This document shows positions 11,150 through 20,852 of a stretch of 64,000 nucleotides of DNA, in pieces. The stretch lies in contig NC_086040.1 in the NCBI RefSeq assembly GCF_036323735.1, positions 3,290,321-3,354,320 on the forward strand, read 5' to 3'. Every line of letters starts with the position of its first letter. Positions within the stretch are counted from its first letter, which is position 1. The DNA comes from Rattus norvegicus. Taxonomy: Eukaryota; Chordata; Mammalia; Rodentia; Muridae. A program made the position numbers and the translations under genes. The notes below the pieces were generated by a model. It was given only the letters and a program-made list of their open reading frames with translations, was not told the DNA's origin and did no database searches.

Positions 11150-11549
11150 GTATTTTATATGGGGAAGAGGACATGTTTGTGTTTTTTCTACAGAATGCTA
11201 CAAGAGTATGCCAGCTGCCAGAGGTGGTTGATGAGACTTGCTGATCCTGGGAGCATGAAGATTCAGCTCTCGTGATTAGGGTCCCTGGAATCATTCCTCT
11301 GCCCTGAGAGGAAGATGGAAGATTCCCCCTCATCTTTTGTCATCACAGAGATTTTGCCGTTGCTACAGTCAGTGTTACCACTGCATGTGTCCCGTCCCAC
11401 TGTGGCCTGCTCTCTGACCCTCTGCGCACTGCTGCTTGCTAGAGAAGACTGGACTCCAGCCATTGCTGCCCCCCTCATTCCCCTGGTGACTCTTGCTGCC
11501 TTAACTGGTGTTGTCATTTTTGCAGACTGTAGCTTCACAGGAATGACAC

Positions 11550-12067
11550 ATGTGTGGAGCTGCTGTGCGCTGGGGAACTCTGTCCTGGTTGTGCAGATCT
11601 CAGACATGGTTCCATTGCCTGCTGGTTGTTCCAGAGATCCTGAACTGTCCTGGAAAAGACCTTGACACTTTCGCTGCTATTGTAGCAGCCATTACTGCCT
11701 CAGACATTGTGTCTGCAGTGTCTGGAGTTATCCTCTCCCAATCTATTGTTAGACAAGCACAGTGGGTGAACTTTCTGGAGTAGTTGCTAACAATAGGGAA
11801 TTCTAAATTTTATTATTGGAGCGGCTTGACTACAGCCCCTGGTGGTAACAGCCGTGGAGAACCAGATGAGGTGCCCACTACTTATCAGGAGTGGCTCTGT
11901 TTGGTGCAGACCTATGCTGTGGATTAGTGTTCATGCTATGGTTGGTTTGCAAACTCAGATATCAACAGAAACGTGACAGGGTCATTGTCACTCAAGCACT
12001 TGTACCATTGAACAAGGGGCCTCCCCTAAAATTTGGTTATCTATCTTCAAAATTAGTCGGTATCTGA
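11550..12067 (+). pseudogene. env-like transmembrane remnant of the IAP-type provirus
   Basis: Two pieces in the right order suggest the end of a betaretrovirus/IAPE-type env. The first (frame ending at 11783) has an alanine- and valine-rich hydrophobic stretch, FAAIVAAITASDIVSAVSG, then ILSQSIVRQAQWVNFLE, like a fusion peptide leading into the first heptad region. The second, in another frame (11918-12067), has a hydrophobic anchor, LVFMLWLVCKL, followed by a basic cytoplasmic-tail-like segment RYQQKRDRVIV. Stops and frame changes separate them. No surface subunit is seen. Family assignment is by motif style only and is tentative. Confidence 0.42.
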
Positions 12068-12461
12068 GTTCTCTGCTCTTACACCCCATGGATCTGTGGA
12101 TCCATTGCACTGGGATGAGAGAGACTCAATGACTCTTTGATCAGCCCTTCCACATCGCTGAGGTTTCCTCATTGCACTGATAGGGTGATCATGATTTCCC
12201 CACTAACTCGTTTTCTGGCTGTCCTCCTTTTAGAGTTCTCCCTAGGTCATTTAACAGTTACTGTCACACAGCATTGTGGTATCCAGAGACAGGCAACTTT
12301 CCTCATGCACAGTACACGAGGCCCGGTGGCAATAGGGTTACCCTTCAATAAGGCTGTGACATAGAGGAACGACCTGAGACAGGAGCCACAGCAGATGGAC
12401 GTAACTACAGGGACCTAGACCAGCCTAGACATAATTTATTGTTATTAATTAATAAAATAAT

Positions 12462-12471
12462 AAGGGGGAGA
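12462..12471 (+). promoter_or_regulatory. Polypurine tract of the IAP-type provirus
   Basis: aagggggaga directly abuts the 3' LTR start TGTAGAGGG, the expected plus-strand priming site. Confidence 0.88.
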
Positions 12472-12851
12472 TGTAGAGGGCTGCAATAACATTCGCCACC
12501 ACAAGATGGCGCTGGGTTCCACTGTGCTCCACGTGGAAGGCCGAGATAGTTTCGCCATTACAAGATGGTGCTGGCCTCTGCCGCACCAGCGGAATTCTTT
12601 TCAGGGAGTTAACTGTGTGCACATGTGCAAGAATGCCTTCGTGGCAGGTCTTTGCCCACTCCGGGGCGTGCCTAATGAGATCATGGGGAAGCAACCAATC
12701 AGGTGTGGATGCGCCACGGTAGGGTGTATATAAGCCGCGCCATGCTGGCATCCCGGGGCCCTCTCTATTATTAATAAAGAACAAGCATTTTGGCTACAGA
12801 AGGATTCATGTGTTCCCACGTATTCTTGCTGGTGAGAGGTCGCGCGGGACA
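12472..12851 (+). repeat. 3' LTR of the IAP-type provirus
   Basis: 380 bp, TG...CA, collinear with the 5' LTR. It is directly followed by aatcac (12852-12857), the right copy of the target duplication, after which the antisense gammaretroviral env resumes. Confidence 0.95.
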
Positions 12852-14477
12852 AATCACCCCAGCATGGTCTCCATAAAAGCAATGTTCATCTCTTAAGGCA
12901 GCACACAGTCCTCCTTCTTTAAGGAACAGTAAATCTAGACCTCTTGTTTTACAAGATCACCTCTGAGAGGGAGGTCAATGGTTCTTCAAGCTTAGATATA
13001 GACAGTTCTATGGCTTGTAAATCTTCATATATTGCCAACCTCAGTTCATGGAAATATTGAGTGGTCTGCATTAATTGTGCTTTGCCTGTTCCCACACCTG
13101 CGGGTACCCCAAGTCCCAATATGACTGCTAAGGTCAATGAAATGGTTTCCTGAGGAAGTGTCTCAGATGGTTGTCAAACTCATCTTCAAGGGTGCCTGCA
13201 GGGTGATAATAAATTTGAGGGGCCAGCTGTATAAGTTTAAGTATGCAGTAGTATTTGGTGTCATCAAAGACAGAAGTAGATGTACAAGGGGTTAGTCCTG
13301 ACCCACATGCCCACCATTTATCAAGTGTGGGTACTAAGAATCTGTTAATAGAGGTTCAAGGACTCCTGAGGATCTCATTACAAAGATGCCTGTATGCAGT
13401 TGGTGGGTTTCCTAGGCAGGTCCCTTTCCCAGAGACCTCTGTAAGGGTTAATCTGTGCTTACTGTTCCAGGCACAGGCATCATGGCTGGTGGTGTTATTA
13501 AAAGTTCCAGAAACCACAACACCTTCATAATATGGGGGTCCTGAGGAGAGGCAAATCTAGCAGGATTCTGTCATATTAGGGCTGGAACTATTTAGGAAAA
13601 TTTATGCCCCTTGTATTAAATTCAGTAATTTGTCCAGTGCTCGTGAAGAGTGGAGTGGAAGTTAGAGATGGCCTCAAGGGGTGTGGCTCTGGGGCATCTG
13701 GGGCAGAGGGTCCCTTTTCGGGTAACACTTGGTTGGGACCTACAGGTTGAGTCGGAAGGCTCTCTATTTTTAGTTGTATTGTAAAAGTGGCACCTAAATT
13801 TCGCTTCAACAGCCTATCTGTGAAAAAACCATCGAAGGCCCCATGTCCTTCCCATCAACCATTTTGACATATCTTCAATCTGTCCTTGGGTGATAAAGAT
13901 AATATTTACAGGCAAGCATTTGGCGCTGGTGCCACAGACCCTTGCACTTCTCTGGCTGCACCTTGTTGGGGAAGTATAATTTTTATGTACCACAATCCAT
14001 TCCTGAGAAGAACTGGGTTTCCAGTAGGCTTCTCTAGTAGTCTCACATCCTCAAGCAGAACAGTATAGAGTTTCTGTTCTACCAACATCAGATGGTAGCT
14101 CGGTCTCAGTCATCTCGGAGGCATATATAAAATCCCACCCTCACAATTGGCACCTTGCTTCTGGACTTCCACATCTGAACTTACTCGCAGGGGAATATCT
14201 CATAGGGACTTCTAGGGGCATGTTCTGAGGATTTATATCATGAATATACCAGGTATCTAGCCCAGCTACCAACTTACAAAAGTCAGGCATGAGAGTGGCC
14301 CTAGCATGTGTATGGTGGGACCTCCTTGGAGATGGACCGTATTACCTCCCCAGCCTGGGAGGAAATTTGCCAAGTCAGTTTCTGTGGAGCATGGGGTCTC
14401 TTATCTGCTACCGGAGAGACACTTGTGGTGCAGATCCAGCTTAAGAGGATCAGGAGTTTTCTACAATTTCCATTCAT
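12852..14477 (-). pseudogene. env: Gammaretroviral env (SU and most of TM), broken
   Basis: Minus-strand remnant of a class I env. The likely start ATG is at 14477, inside the last codons of pol, followed by a hydrophobic signal-like stretch and the start of the surface subunit; an in-frame TAG near 14301 then ends that frame. A proline-rich segment occurs near 13.6-13.8 kb. The fusion peptide and first heptad region lie near 12.95-13.14 kb (ending SLSEVIL), followed by a stop and a frameshift. The CX6CC disulfide motif is altered: 12879-12905 encodes C-x6-H-C. The rest of TM lies beyond the IAP-type insertion at 7027-7200. In a virus this protein binds receptor and fuses membranes; this copy cannot. 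Confidence 0.85.
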
Positions 14478-17400
14478 CTTTAGCTGGCTCGAGTGCTCTT
14501 TTGACATGGGAGGCATGGATCCAAGCTGAAATGCCTTCAACCTTTACCACTGTAGGAATTGTCAATAGCACTAAATACAGCCCTTTCCAGTGAGGTTCTA
14601 GATTCCCCTCTCTATGGCAGCAGATCAGGACATTGTCTCTGACTTGGAACTGTAGGGCTATGTCCGGATTCCTGGTCTCATAAGCCTCTTTCACCTGTCT
14701 CCAGGCTTGACATCTCACCACCTCAAGGGCCTTTAGGTGAGCAAACATTTGTTTGGAGAGAACAGCATCAGGCTCAAATACTCCAACAGACTCAGTGAGT
14801 GGTGGTGGCCCCCCACAAAGAATTTCATAAGGGGTGTGTCCAAATCATCCTGGGGTTTTCCAGACCCGGATCAACGCAAAGGGAAGGAGGGCTGTCCAAT
14901 CATCCCCGCTGGTCTCTAAGGCCAATTTTGTTAGGGTCACTTTTAGGGTTCTATTCATCCTTTATACCTGACCTGAGCTCTGGGGTCCATAAGCACAATG
15001 TAATTTCCACTTATCCCCAGTTGAGTGGCCAATCCCTGACTTACCTGGGCAACAAAGGCAGGTCCATTATCAGACCGAATTACCTTTGGTATTCCAAACC
15101 ATGGAAAGATTTATTCTTGGATCTTCTTGGCCTCCAGATTGGCTGTCTCAGTTCTGGGGGAAAAGGTACCACCCAGCCTAAAAATGTGTCTACAAAATCT
15201 AGTAAGTACTTGTTGCCATATTTCCTGGCTTAATTTCTGTAAGATCAACTTCCCAATAAGCTCCCGGTAAATCACCCCAGAGCCTCTTTCCAGAAGTATT
15301 TATAGAGTGCCCTGCATTTGTCAAAGCACAAGCTTTGCAGCTTCTGACTACATCCACCAGGTCTGAGAGCCCTATCACATATTTATCAGACCATCTCAAT
15401 ATATCTTTAAAATTTTTTGTATCCAAGTGCAGGTTAGCAACATATTTGTGCTCTTCCTTCTGAGGGAGAATCAGCCTGCCACTTTCTGTTTCAGCCACCT
15501 CATAAAGGGTAAATCCTTGTGCCAGGACTAATTTGTCCGTTATTTGATAATCTTCGAAGGTGGATCTAAAGCTAGTTTCTCTGGTATCACAATAATCTTT
15601 AGACTCTTTGACTGCCAGGGTCATTGCACCATAAGCCACCTGTTTGGTGTTAAGGTCTGTCATCTGATTCCCTTTTGCCACAGTATCTTGAGTTCTCTGG
15701 TATCAAGGACAATGGATAATGGCCACCTTTTTGTCAAATGTATAGCCTTGAGGAGGCTCAGAATTTCTTCTTTATGTTTTGTGTCTTTTCCAGGTGATAT
15801 TAACAGTCTCCTTTGTCTGTATTTTGCTCCATGTTTATGGACAGTGCCAAAGATATACCTGTTATCAGTGTAGATGTTGATAGACTTCCCTTCTGCCATT
15901 CTTAGAGCTTTTGTCAAAGCCACCAGTTCAGCTTTCTAGGCTTATGTCCCTTCAGGGAGGCTGCTGGCCCAGATCACTTGCTTCCCATTCACCACTGCTG
16001 CCCCAACATTCTGCTTACCTTTGACCATGAACTACTGCCATCTGTGTACCAGCTCGGACTCCCGGGCCATGGTTGATCCTTTAGATCATGTCCAATACCA
16101 GTCTCTTCCACCAGGATGTCAGCACAGTGATGAATAGGTGAATAGTCATCAGTCTTGGGCAGTAAAGTACCAGGGTTGAGAATAGCAGGGGGAGCAAAAG
16201 TCATTTGTTCTGTCAACAAATGGCTCTGGTAATGTGTCATAAGAGCATTGGTCATTCATCTCTCAGGGGGTTGCTGGATAATGCTTTCAAGTGTGTGTGG
16301 AGCCACTATAGTTATTTCCTGTCCCAGGGTGAGCTTGTCGGCATCTTTAACAAGCAGGACTGTGGCAGCAATAGCTTTCAGGAAAGAGGGCCACCCACAG
16401 GCAAAAGGGTCTAATTTCTTGAATAAGTAAGACACTGGTCTTTTCCAAGGTCACAAAGTCTGAGTAAGGTCTCCTCTGGCAACCCCTGCTCTCTTGTGCA
16501 CATAGAGAGTAAAGGGCTTGGTTAAGTCAGGCAGGGCTATGGCTGGGCCTGTCAGTAGGTCCCTTTTGATTTCCTCAAAGGCTCGCTGGTGGTCTGGGGT
16601 ACACACAAATGCCACCCCTTCTTTCAGTAGAGGGTACAATGGGGCAGCAAAGGTCACAAACCTTGGTATTCATAGCCATCAGTGCCCAAGAATTCTCTTC
16701 CTTGTCTCAGCGTAGTTGGGGTGGGGATCTGGGTTACAGTCCTTTTTCTGGCTTCCATTATCCACCACTTTCCATCTCGGAGGGTGTATCCCAAGTAAGT
16801 AACCTCAGTCTGACATAGTTGAGACTTTTTAGCTGATGCTCAGTACCCCAACCAACCTAATTCTGTCAATAATTTTCCAGTCCCTTGTCTGCACTCAAGG
16901 TCAGTGTTTGTGGCAAGAAGTAAATCATCAACATATTGAAACAGAGTTACCTGAGGGTTCTCAGCTCTGAAGGTGGCCAAATCCAAGTGGAGGGCTGCAT
17001 CAAAAAGAGTGGGAGAATTTTTGAACCCTTGGAGCAATCTGGTCGAAGTCAATTGACTTATCAGTGGAATGATGTAACCTTAGACAAAAGAAAGCATCTT
17101 TTAAGTCTAAGACAGTGTACCATTACCTGTCTGGTGGAAGTGAGCTGAGGAGGTTGTAAGGGTTGGGAAAAGTCAGGTGTAGGTCTTGGACCCTCCTGTT
17201 AACTTCTCTCACATCTTGCACTGGTCTTTAGTCATTAGTGCCAGTTTTTTTAACTGGCAGCAACGGAGTGTTCCAGGGAGATTAACAAGGTACTAAAATG
17301 TGTTGTTGTAAAAGTCTCTGAATATGAGGTCTAATTCCTTCTCTGGCCTCCCGGTCCATCAGGTATTGCCGTACTCCTAGGGGGGCAGCATTGGTCTTTA

Positions 17401-17881
17401 GCCCCACCACTATTGGGGGAACTCTCACTGCCATTCCCATACCCATGCCTTAGGAAATGCCATCCTTTTATGTCAGGTTGCTATTCCTGACATGGAAACT
17501 CATGTAGTTGATATTCTTCTTCAATCTTCAGGGCTAACATCATGGAGTTGGGAGTCTCCCATGTCACCTATTTCCCAGTTTGAGCAAATCTGACCTGAGC
17601 CTTCAATTTCATTAGCAGGTCTCTTCCTAGCAAAGGCATGGGACACTCAGGAATAACCAGGAAGGAATGAGTTACTTGTCCCCTCCCCCAATCTACAGTT
17701 CACAAAGTGGTCCACACATATTGTTTCTCTCCAGTTGCCCCAATTACTACAGTCTTTTGTTTTCTAACTTCCCTAATGGTTGCTTAAATACAGAATGCTC
17801 AGCTCCTGTGTCTACTAGAAAATCCGTAGGGGTCCCCTTCTAGCATTACCCTAATGGGATGGGGTTGGAGCCCTGTATCCT
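14461..17881 (-). pseudogene. pol: Gammaretroviral pol (PR-RT-RNase H-IN), broken
   Basis: Domains follow in order on the minus strand. Protease has DTG at 17804-17812 within LVDTGAEHSV. Reverse transcriptase has LLQGFKNSPTLFD and catalytic YVDD at 16924-16935. The RNase H region shows WYTDGSS near 16.05 kb and a second conserved segment with YTDNRY near 15.86 kb. The integrase N-terminal HHCC zinc region spans about 15.3-15.45 kb (H, H, then CKAC), and the integrase C-terminal domain ends with WIHASHVKRA near 14.49 kb. It lies directly after the gag amber codon in the same frame, as in gammaretroviruses. Two further in-frame stops follow that amber within 45 bases, and frames shift repeatedly, so no Pol can be made. 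Confidence 0.92.
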
Positions 17882-18157
17882 CTAGTTATCTTCATGTAGA
17901 GCCAGTAACTTAGAGGCCCTCCCTTTCTTCTTTGGGCACTCCCTCGCCCAGTGTCCTTTTTCTTTGCAATAATCACATTGGTATTTATCCACGGTACACT
18001 TCTGTCCTTCTTTATTCATTCTTGGTCTTCTGTTGCCCAGGTTCCCTATCTGTCTAGATCCTGTCTTTTCTTTTTCTCTTATTACTGTGGCCAAGATTCT
18101 AGTCAGATTACTCTCATGTATACCATTCCTTTGGTCCTCTCTTTCCTCTGCCTCATG

Positions 18158-18215
<58 letters not shown>

Positions 18216-19399
18216 TCTCTTCTCTTCTCTTCCTCTGTCTCTCCCTTATGAAACACTTTCTCTGCCCCTTTAACTAAATCCTTTAAGGTATAATCCTGCA
18301 GCCTTTCTAACTGCTGCAACTTTCTCTTTATGTCTGGCGCTGACTGTCCTATAAAGGCCATAACCACTGCAGCTTACTGAACCTCAGAGGTAGGGTCAAA
18401 ATGTTTTAACATCTGTAAGCCTCCATTGAACGCTCTAGAAACACAGACAACGATTCAACAGGCTCCTGAAGAATCTCTCTTACTTATGACAAATTGGTGG
18501 GGCATCTAGCAGCCCCTTTGAGACCTGCCACAAGAGCCGGTACGTTGACGGTCAGCTGCTCCCAACCTGACACTGTGTTGTAGTACCAATCAGGCCAGTT
18601 GAGGGGAAACAACAGCATCTATTTCATTCAGGAGATTAGTTGGTGCCCCATTCGTCCTGGGTACATTCTTCCGGGCCTCCAACAGGATCCTCTCTTTTTC
18701 TTCAGTAATGGAGAGGACCTGCAAAAGCTCCTGAACATCATCCCATATTGGTTGTTGGGAAAACCTGAAGGACTCTCCTAGTCCTGTCAGGCTAGCTGGA
18801 TTTTCTGAAAAGGTAGGTGATTTGTTTTCCAAGGTCAGGGGAAAATGGCAAATACTGGAGGGGTTGAAGGTTGGCTGGGTCTATCGGAGGCCTGTAAATG
18901 CACAGTGGTAGCGACACTGTCGAATCTGGTCTTCTGAGACCCTGTGCTGGACTCTGAGCACGCCAGCTTCGGGTGCCACTGCTTGCCCCACTTCTGCACC
19001 TCCACCAGCTCCCGGATCAGGCATCTGAGGCAACGGGTGAGGAAGGGGTGGAGGGCTCGGCCACCCGGGGTCTCCTCAATCTCAGGGTAGATTTTAGGAG
19101 GAGCTTAAGGTTATTTTTGGGAAAACTCTTAGGTTTTGGAGCTTCTGGTTGTGGTCCGTGCTCCACCACTCCTTGGAGAGGCAGAGCTGGACAGCCTGGC
19201 TTCCATTTTTTCACACAGGCTTGACCCAAGGTGGGGGGTTCTGAAACAAATCTTGCCAGAGAGCAATGTATGGTTGTCGATCAGGATGAGATCCTGGCCC
19301 CAACTGAAAGACAATAGCTTTAAATTCAGAAATGATAATCAAGTTAAAGCTGCCTTCTGGTGGCCAGCCATGGCAGCGCAATTGGTGAGCCTCTGGCAT
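17882..19399 (-). pseudogene. gag: Gammaretroviral gag, N-terminus missing, broken
   Basis: Minus-strand matrix-to-nucleocapsid remnant. The matrix end is near 19.21-19.40 kb (PYIALWQDLFQNPPPWVKP), a proline-rich p12-like region near 19.0-19.2 kb, capsid pieces at 18.59-18.83 kb and 18.25-18.37 kb, a charged arginine/glutamate region carrying a CT microsatellite, and one CCHC zinc knuckle (CDYCKEKGHWAREC, 17936-17977). The frame ends in TAG at 17882-17884. The myristoylated start and leader are absent because the copy ends at the L1 junction. Several stops and frame changes lie between the pieces. Confidence 0.9.
18161..18232. repeat. (CT)n then (TCTCT)n microsatellite within gag
   Basis: Fifty bases of pure CT (18161-18210) followed by TTCTC-type units. 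On the gag strand it reads alternating Arg-Glu codons, continuing the already charged region of Gag. Confidence 0.97.
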
Positions 19400-19752
19400 G
19401 TATACCCCTCACACACACGTTTCTCCTGAGATACAAGCCTCCCTCTCAGCCCAAGACATGTGAACAAATGATGCTGAATAAGCTTGAGGTCAAAGATTTA
19501 AGAATGCCAATCAATCCAATCTTCTTACTCTGTACAAACCTCATGTCCAAGTAGATCAAGGATCTCCATCTAAAACTATTAGAAGAAAAAGTGGGAAACA
19601 GACACAAATGGTCACTGGGGGGAATTTTCATGAACGGAACTCCAATTACTTATTCTCTAAGATCTAGAATTGACAAATGGGATATCATGAAAATGCAAAC
19701 CTTGTATAAAGCAAAGGAAATTTTCATTAGGACGAATTGGAAGGCAAAGATT

Positions 19753-19767
19753 GGGAAAAATATCTTT
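19753..19767. repeat. Target-site duplication of the 803-bp retrocopy (left)
   Basis: gggaaaaatatcttt occurs here and again at 20571-20585, flanking the insert at 19768-20570. Fifteen bases is typical of L1-mediated insertion. The junction cttt^a is compatible with an L1 endonuclease nick. Confidence 0.88.
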
Positions 19768-20570
19768 TTTTTCTATGGACATACACTTTATTTCTTGGGT
19801 GTATAGTTGTATTCATTACACTTCTGTTGCTTTGATTAATGCCATGACAAGAAACAAGGAAGAGTTTGTGTTGGCTTACAGTTTGAGAGGGCAAAAGACC
19901 ATCCTGGCAGAGAAGGCATAGGAGCAGGAAGCAGAGAGACCACATTTTTTCTACATGCAGGAAACAGAGATCTGGAACAAGAAGTGAGGCAAAGCTATAA
20001 ACCATCAAAACCTAAGCCCAGTGATGTACTTCCTCAAGGAAGACACCACCTCCTAGTGAAAGGATGACATAAACCCCATTTGTCTCCATTTAAGAACCAG
20101 GTCTGATTTTGAAAAGAAGGCCATAAGGTAACCACTCCAGGACCAGATCCTTAGTCCGGGGAAATAGGCCATATGGCACAGGCTCCAGGAACAGACCATA
20201 AAATCCAGAAATAAGATCATAAAACCCCCTCCTAAAGAAGAGGCTCAGGATAATCACAAAAACGGGGAAATATCTTATCTCAGGATGGGCAGCCCTATCT
20301 TATCCCCTGGTTAAACATTCATGATATAGGAATGCAGACCGCTGATCACCTGTGACCTCCTAGCACCCATGAATGAAATTCTAGATTACCTAATCCTTCT
20401 AGAGAGTTCCCCGTTCCCTGTAAGAAAGCCTATGTGCTTTTGTCTGGGATCACCATTTTGCATAATGATTGACCCTGCATGCTGGATGTGTCTGCATACT
20501 ATCTGAGTCCGGGGTCTTCCTTTAGCGATCTCTGGAGCCCTGTGCTACAAGTTGCATAACCTGCCCAAAT
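19768..20570 (-). mobile_element. Polyadenylated retrocopy inserted in the L1 (minus)
   Basis: Read on the minus strand, the insert ends with AATAAA (19787-19792), then 14 bases, then a short A tail (T run 19765-19772 on plus, partly shared with the duplication), and is flanked by the 15-bp duplication. These are the hallmarks of an mRNA copied by L1 machinery. Its right part (about 20095-20570) looks like LTR sequence; its left part (about 19800-20075) resembles the rodent URR1 DNA-transposon repeat. The source transcript is unknown: possibly a non-coding RNA including repeats. I see no protein match. Confidence 0.72.
19800..20075 (-). repeat. URR1-like rodent repeat inside the retrocopy
   Basis: The minus strand follows the general text of the rodent hAT-related URR1 repeat, including the segment with aactgtaagccaacacaaac and a closing cat...attaatc region. 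It provides the poly(A) signal of the retrocopy. Family name from memory. Confidence 0.5.
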
Positions 20571-20852
20571 GGGAAAAATATCTTTACCAACCATTTATCT
20601 GAAAGAGGTCTATTATCCAATATATACAATGTACAAATGAAGATAGAGTCCAATGATTCAAGTAACCCTGTCATAAAATTGTGTACAGAGCTACACAAAG
20701 AATCTTTACTAAACAATATTGAATGGCTGAGAAATACTTGAAAGAATGTTATATCCTTAGTCATCTGGGAAATGCAAATCAAAAGCATGCTGACACTTCA
20801 CTTCACACCAATCAGAATGGCTAAGATCAAAAACTCAGGTGACAATGTATAT

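Larger units (their letters stand above)
7201..12851 (+). mobile_element. IAP-type (ERVK) provirus, complete ends, coding-poor
   Basis: This provirus has both ends: 5' LTR 7201-7580, a tRNA-Phe primer-binding site at 7584-7601, about 4.9 kb of interior, a polypurine tract at 12462-12471 and a 3' LTR at 12472-12851, flanked by the 6-bp duplication aatcac. LTR style (TGTAGAGGGC...CA, internal acaagatgg repeats, TATA box, aataaa) and primer choice fit the intracisternal A-particle group. I found no recognisable gag, protease or reverse transcriptase in the interior; only env-like remnants near its right end. It therefore resembles non-autonomous elements that borrow proteins in trans. It inserted into the minus-strand gammaretroviral env, so it is younger than that ERV. 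Confidence 0.93.
6351..19399 (-). mobile_element. Gammaretroviral ERV (minus strand), split by an IAP-type provirus
   Basis: Read on the minus strand (right to left) this is gag, pol, env, polypurine tract and 3' LTR, about 7.4 kb once the 5651-bp IAP-type insertion (plus its 6-bp duplication) is removed. Gene order, the same-frame gag amber stop, the single CCHC zinc knuckle, YVDD reverse transcriptase, an env that starts inside the end of pol, and the TG...CA LTR all fit class I (gammaretrovirus-like) ERVs. The 5' LTR, leader and Gag N-terminus are missing where the copy meets a plus-strand L1 near 19.40-19.46 kb. Stops and frameshifts occur in every gene, so the copy is dead. Confidence 0.9.
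19456..20852 (+). mobile_element. L1 ORF2 C-terminal fragment (plus), interrupted
   Basis: The plus strand encodes worn L1 ORF2 from the region after the reverse transcriptase: pieces such as SRIDKWDIMKMQTLYKAK are typical. It is cut at 19768 by an 803-bp insert and resumes at 20571. The match fades at about 20852, before the ORF2 end, so both ends are truncated. It abuts the broken 5' side of the gammaretroviral ERV. Many stops; no function. Confidence 0.8.

Noticed and set aside
11263..11607. 114-residue minus-strand frame opposite the env-like region of the IAP-type provirus
   Set aside because: Antisense shadow with no recognised motif; the plus strand carries the env-like hydrophobic segments.
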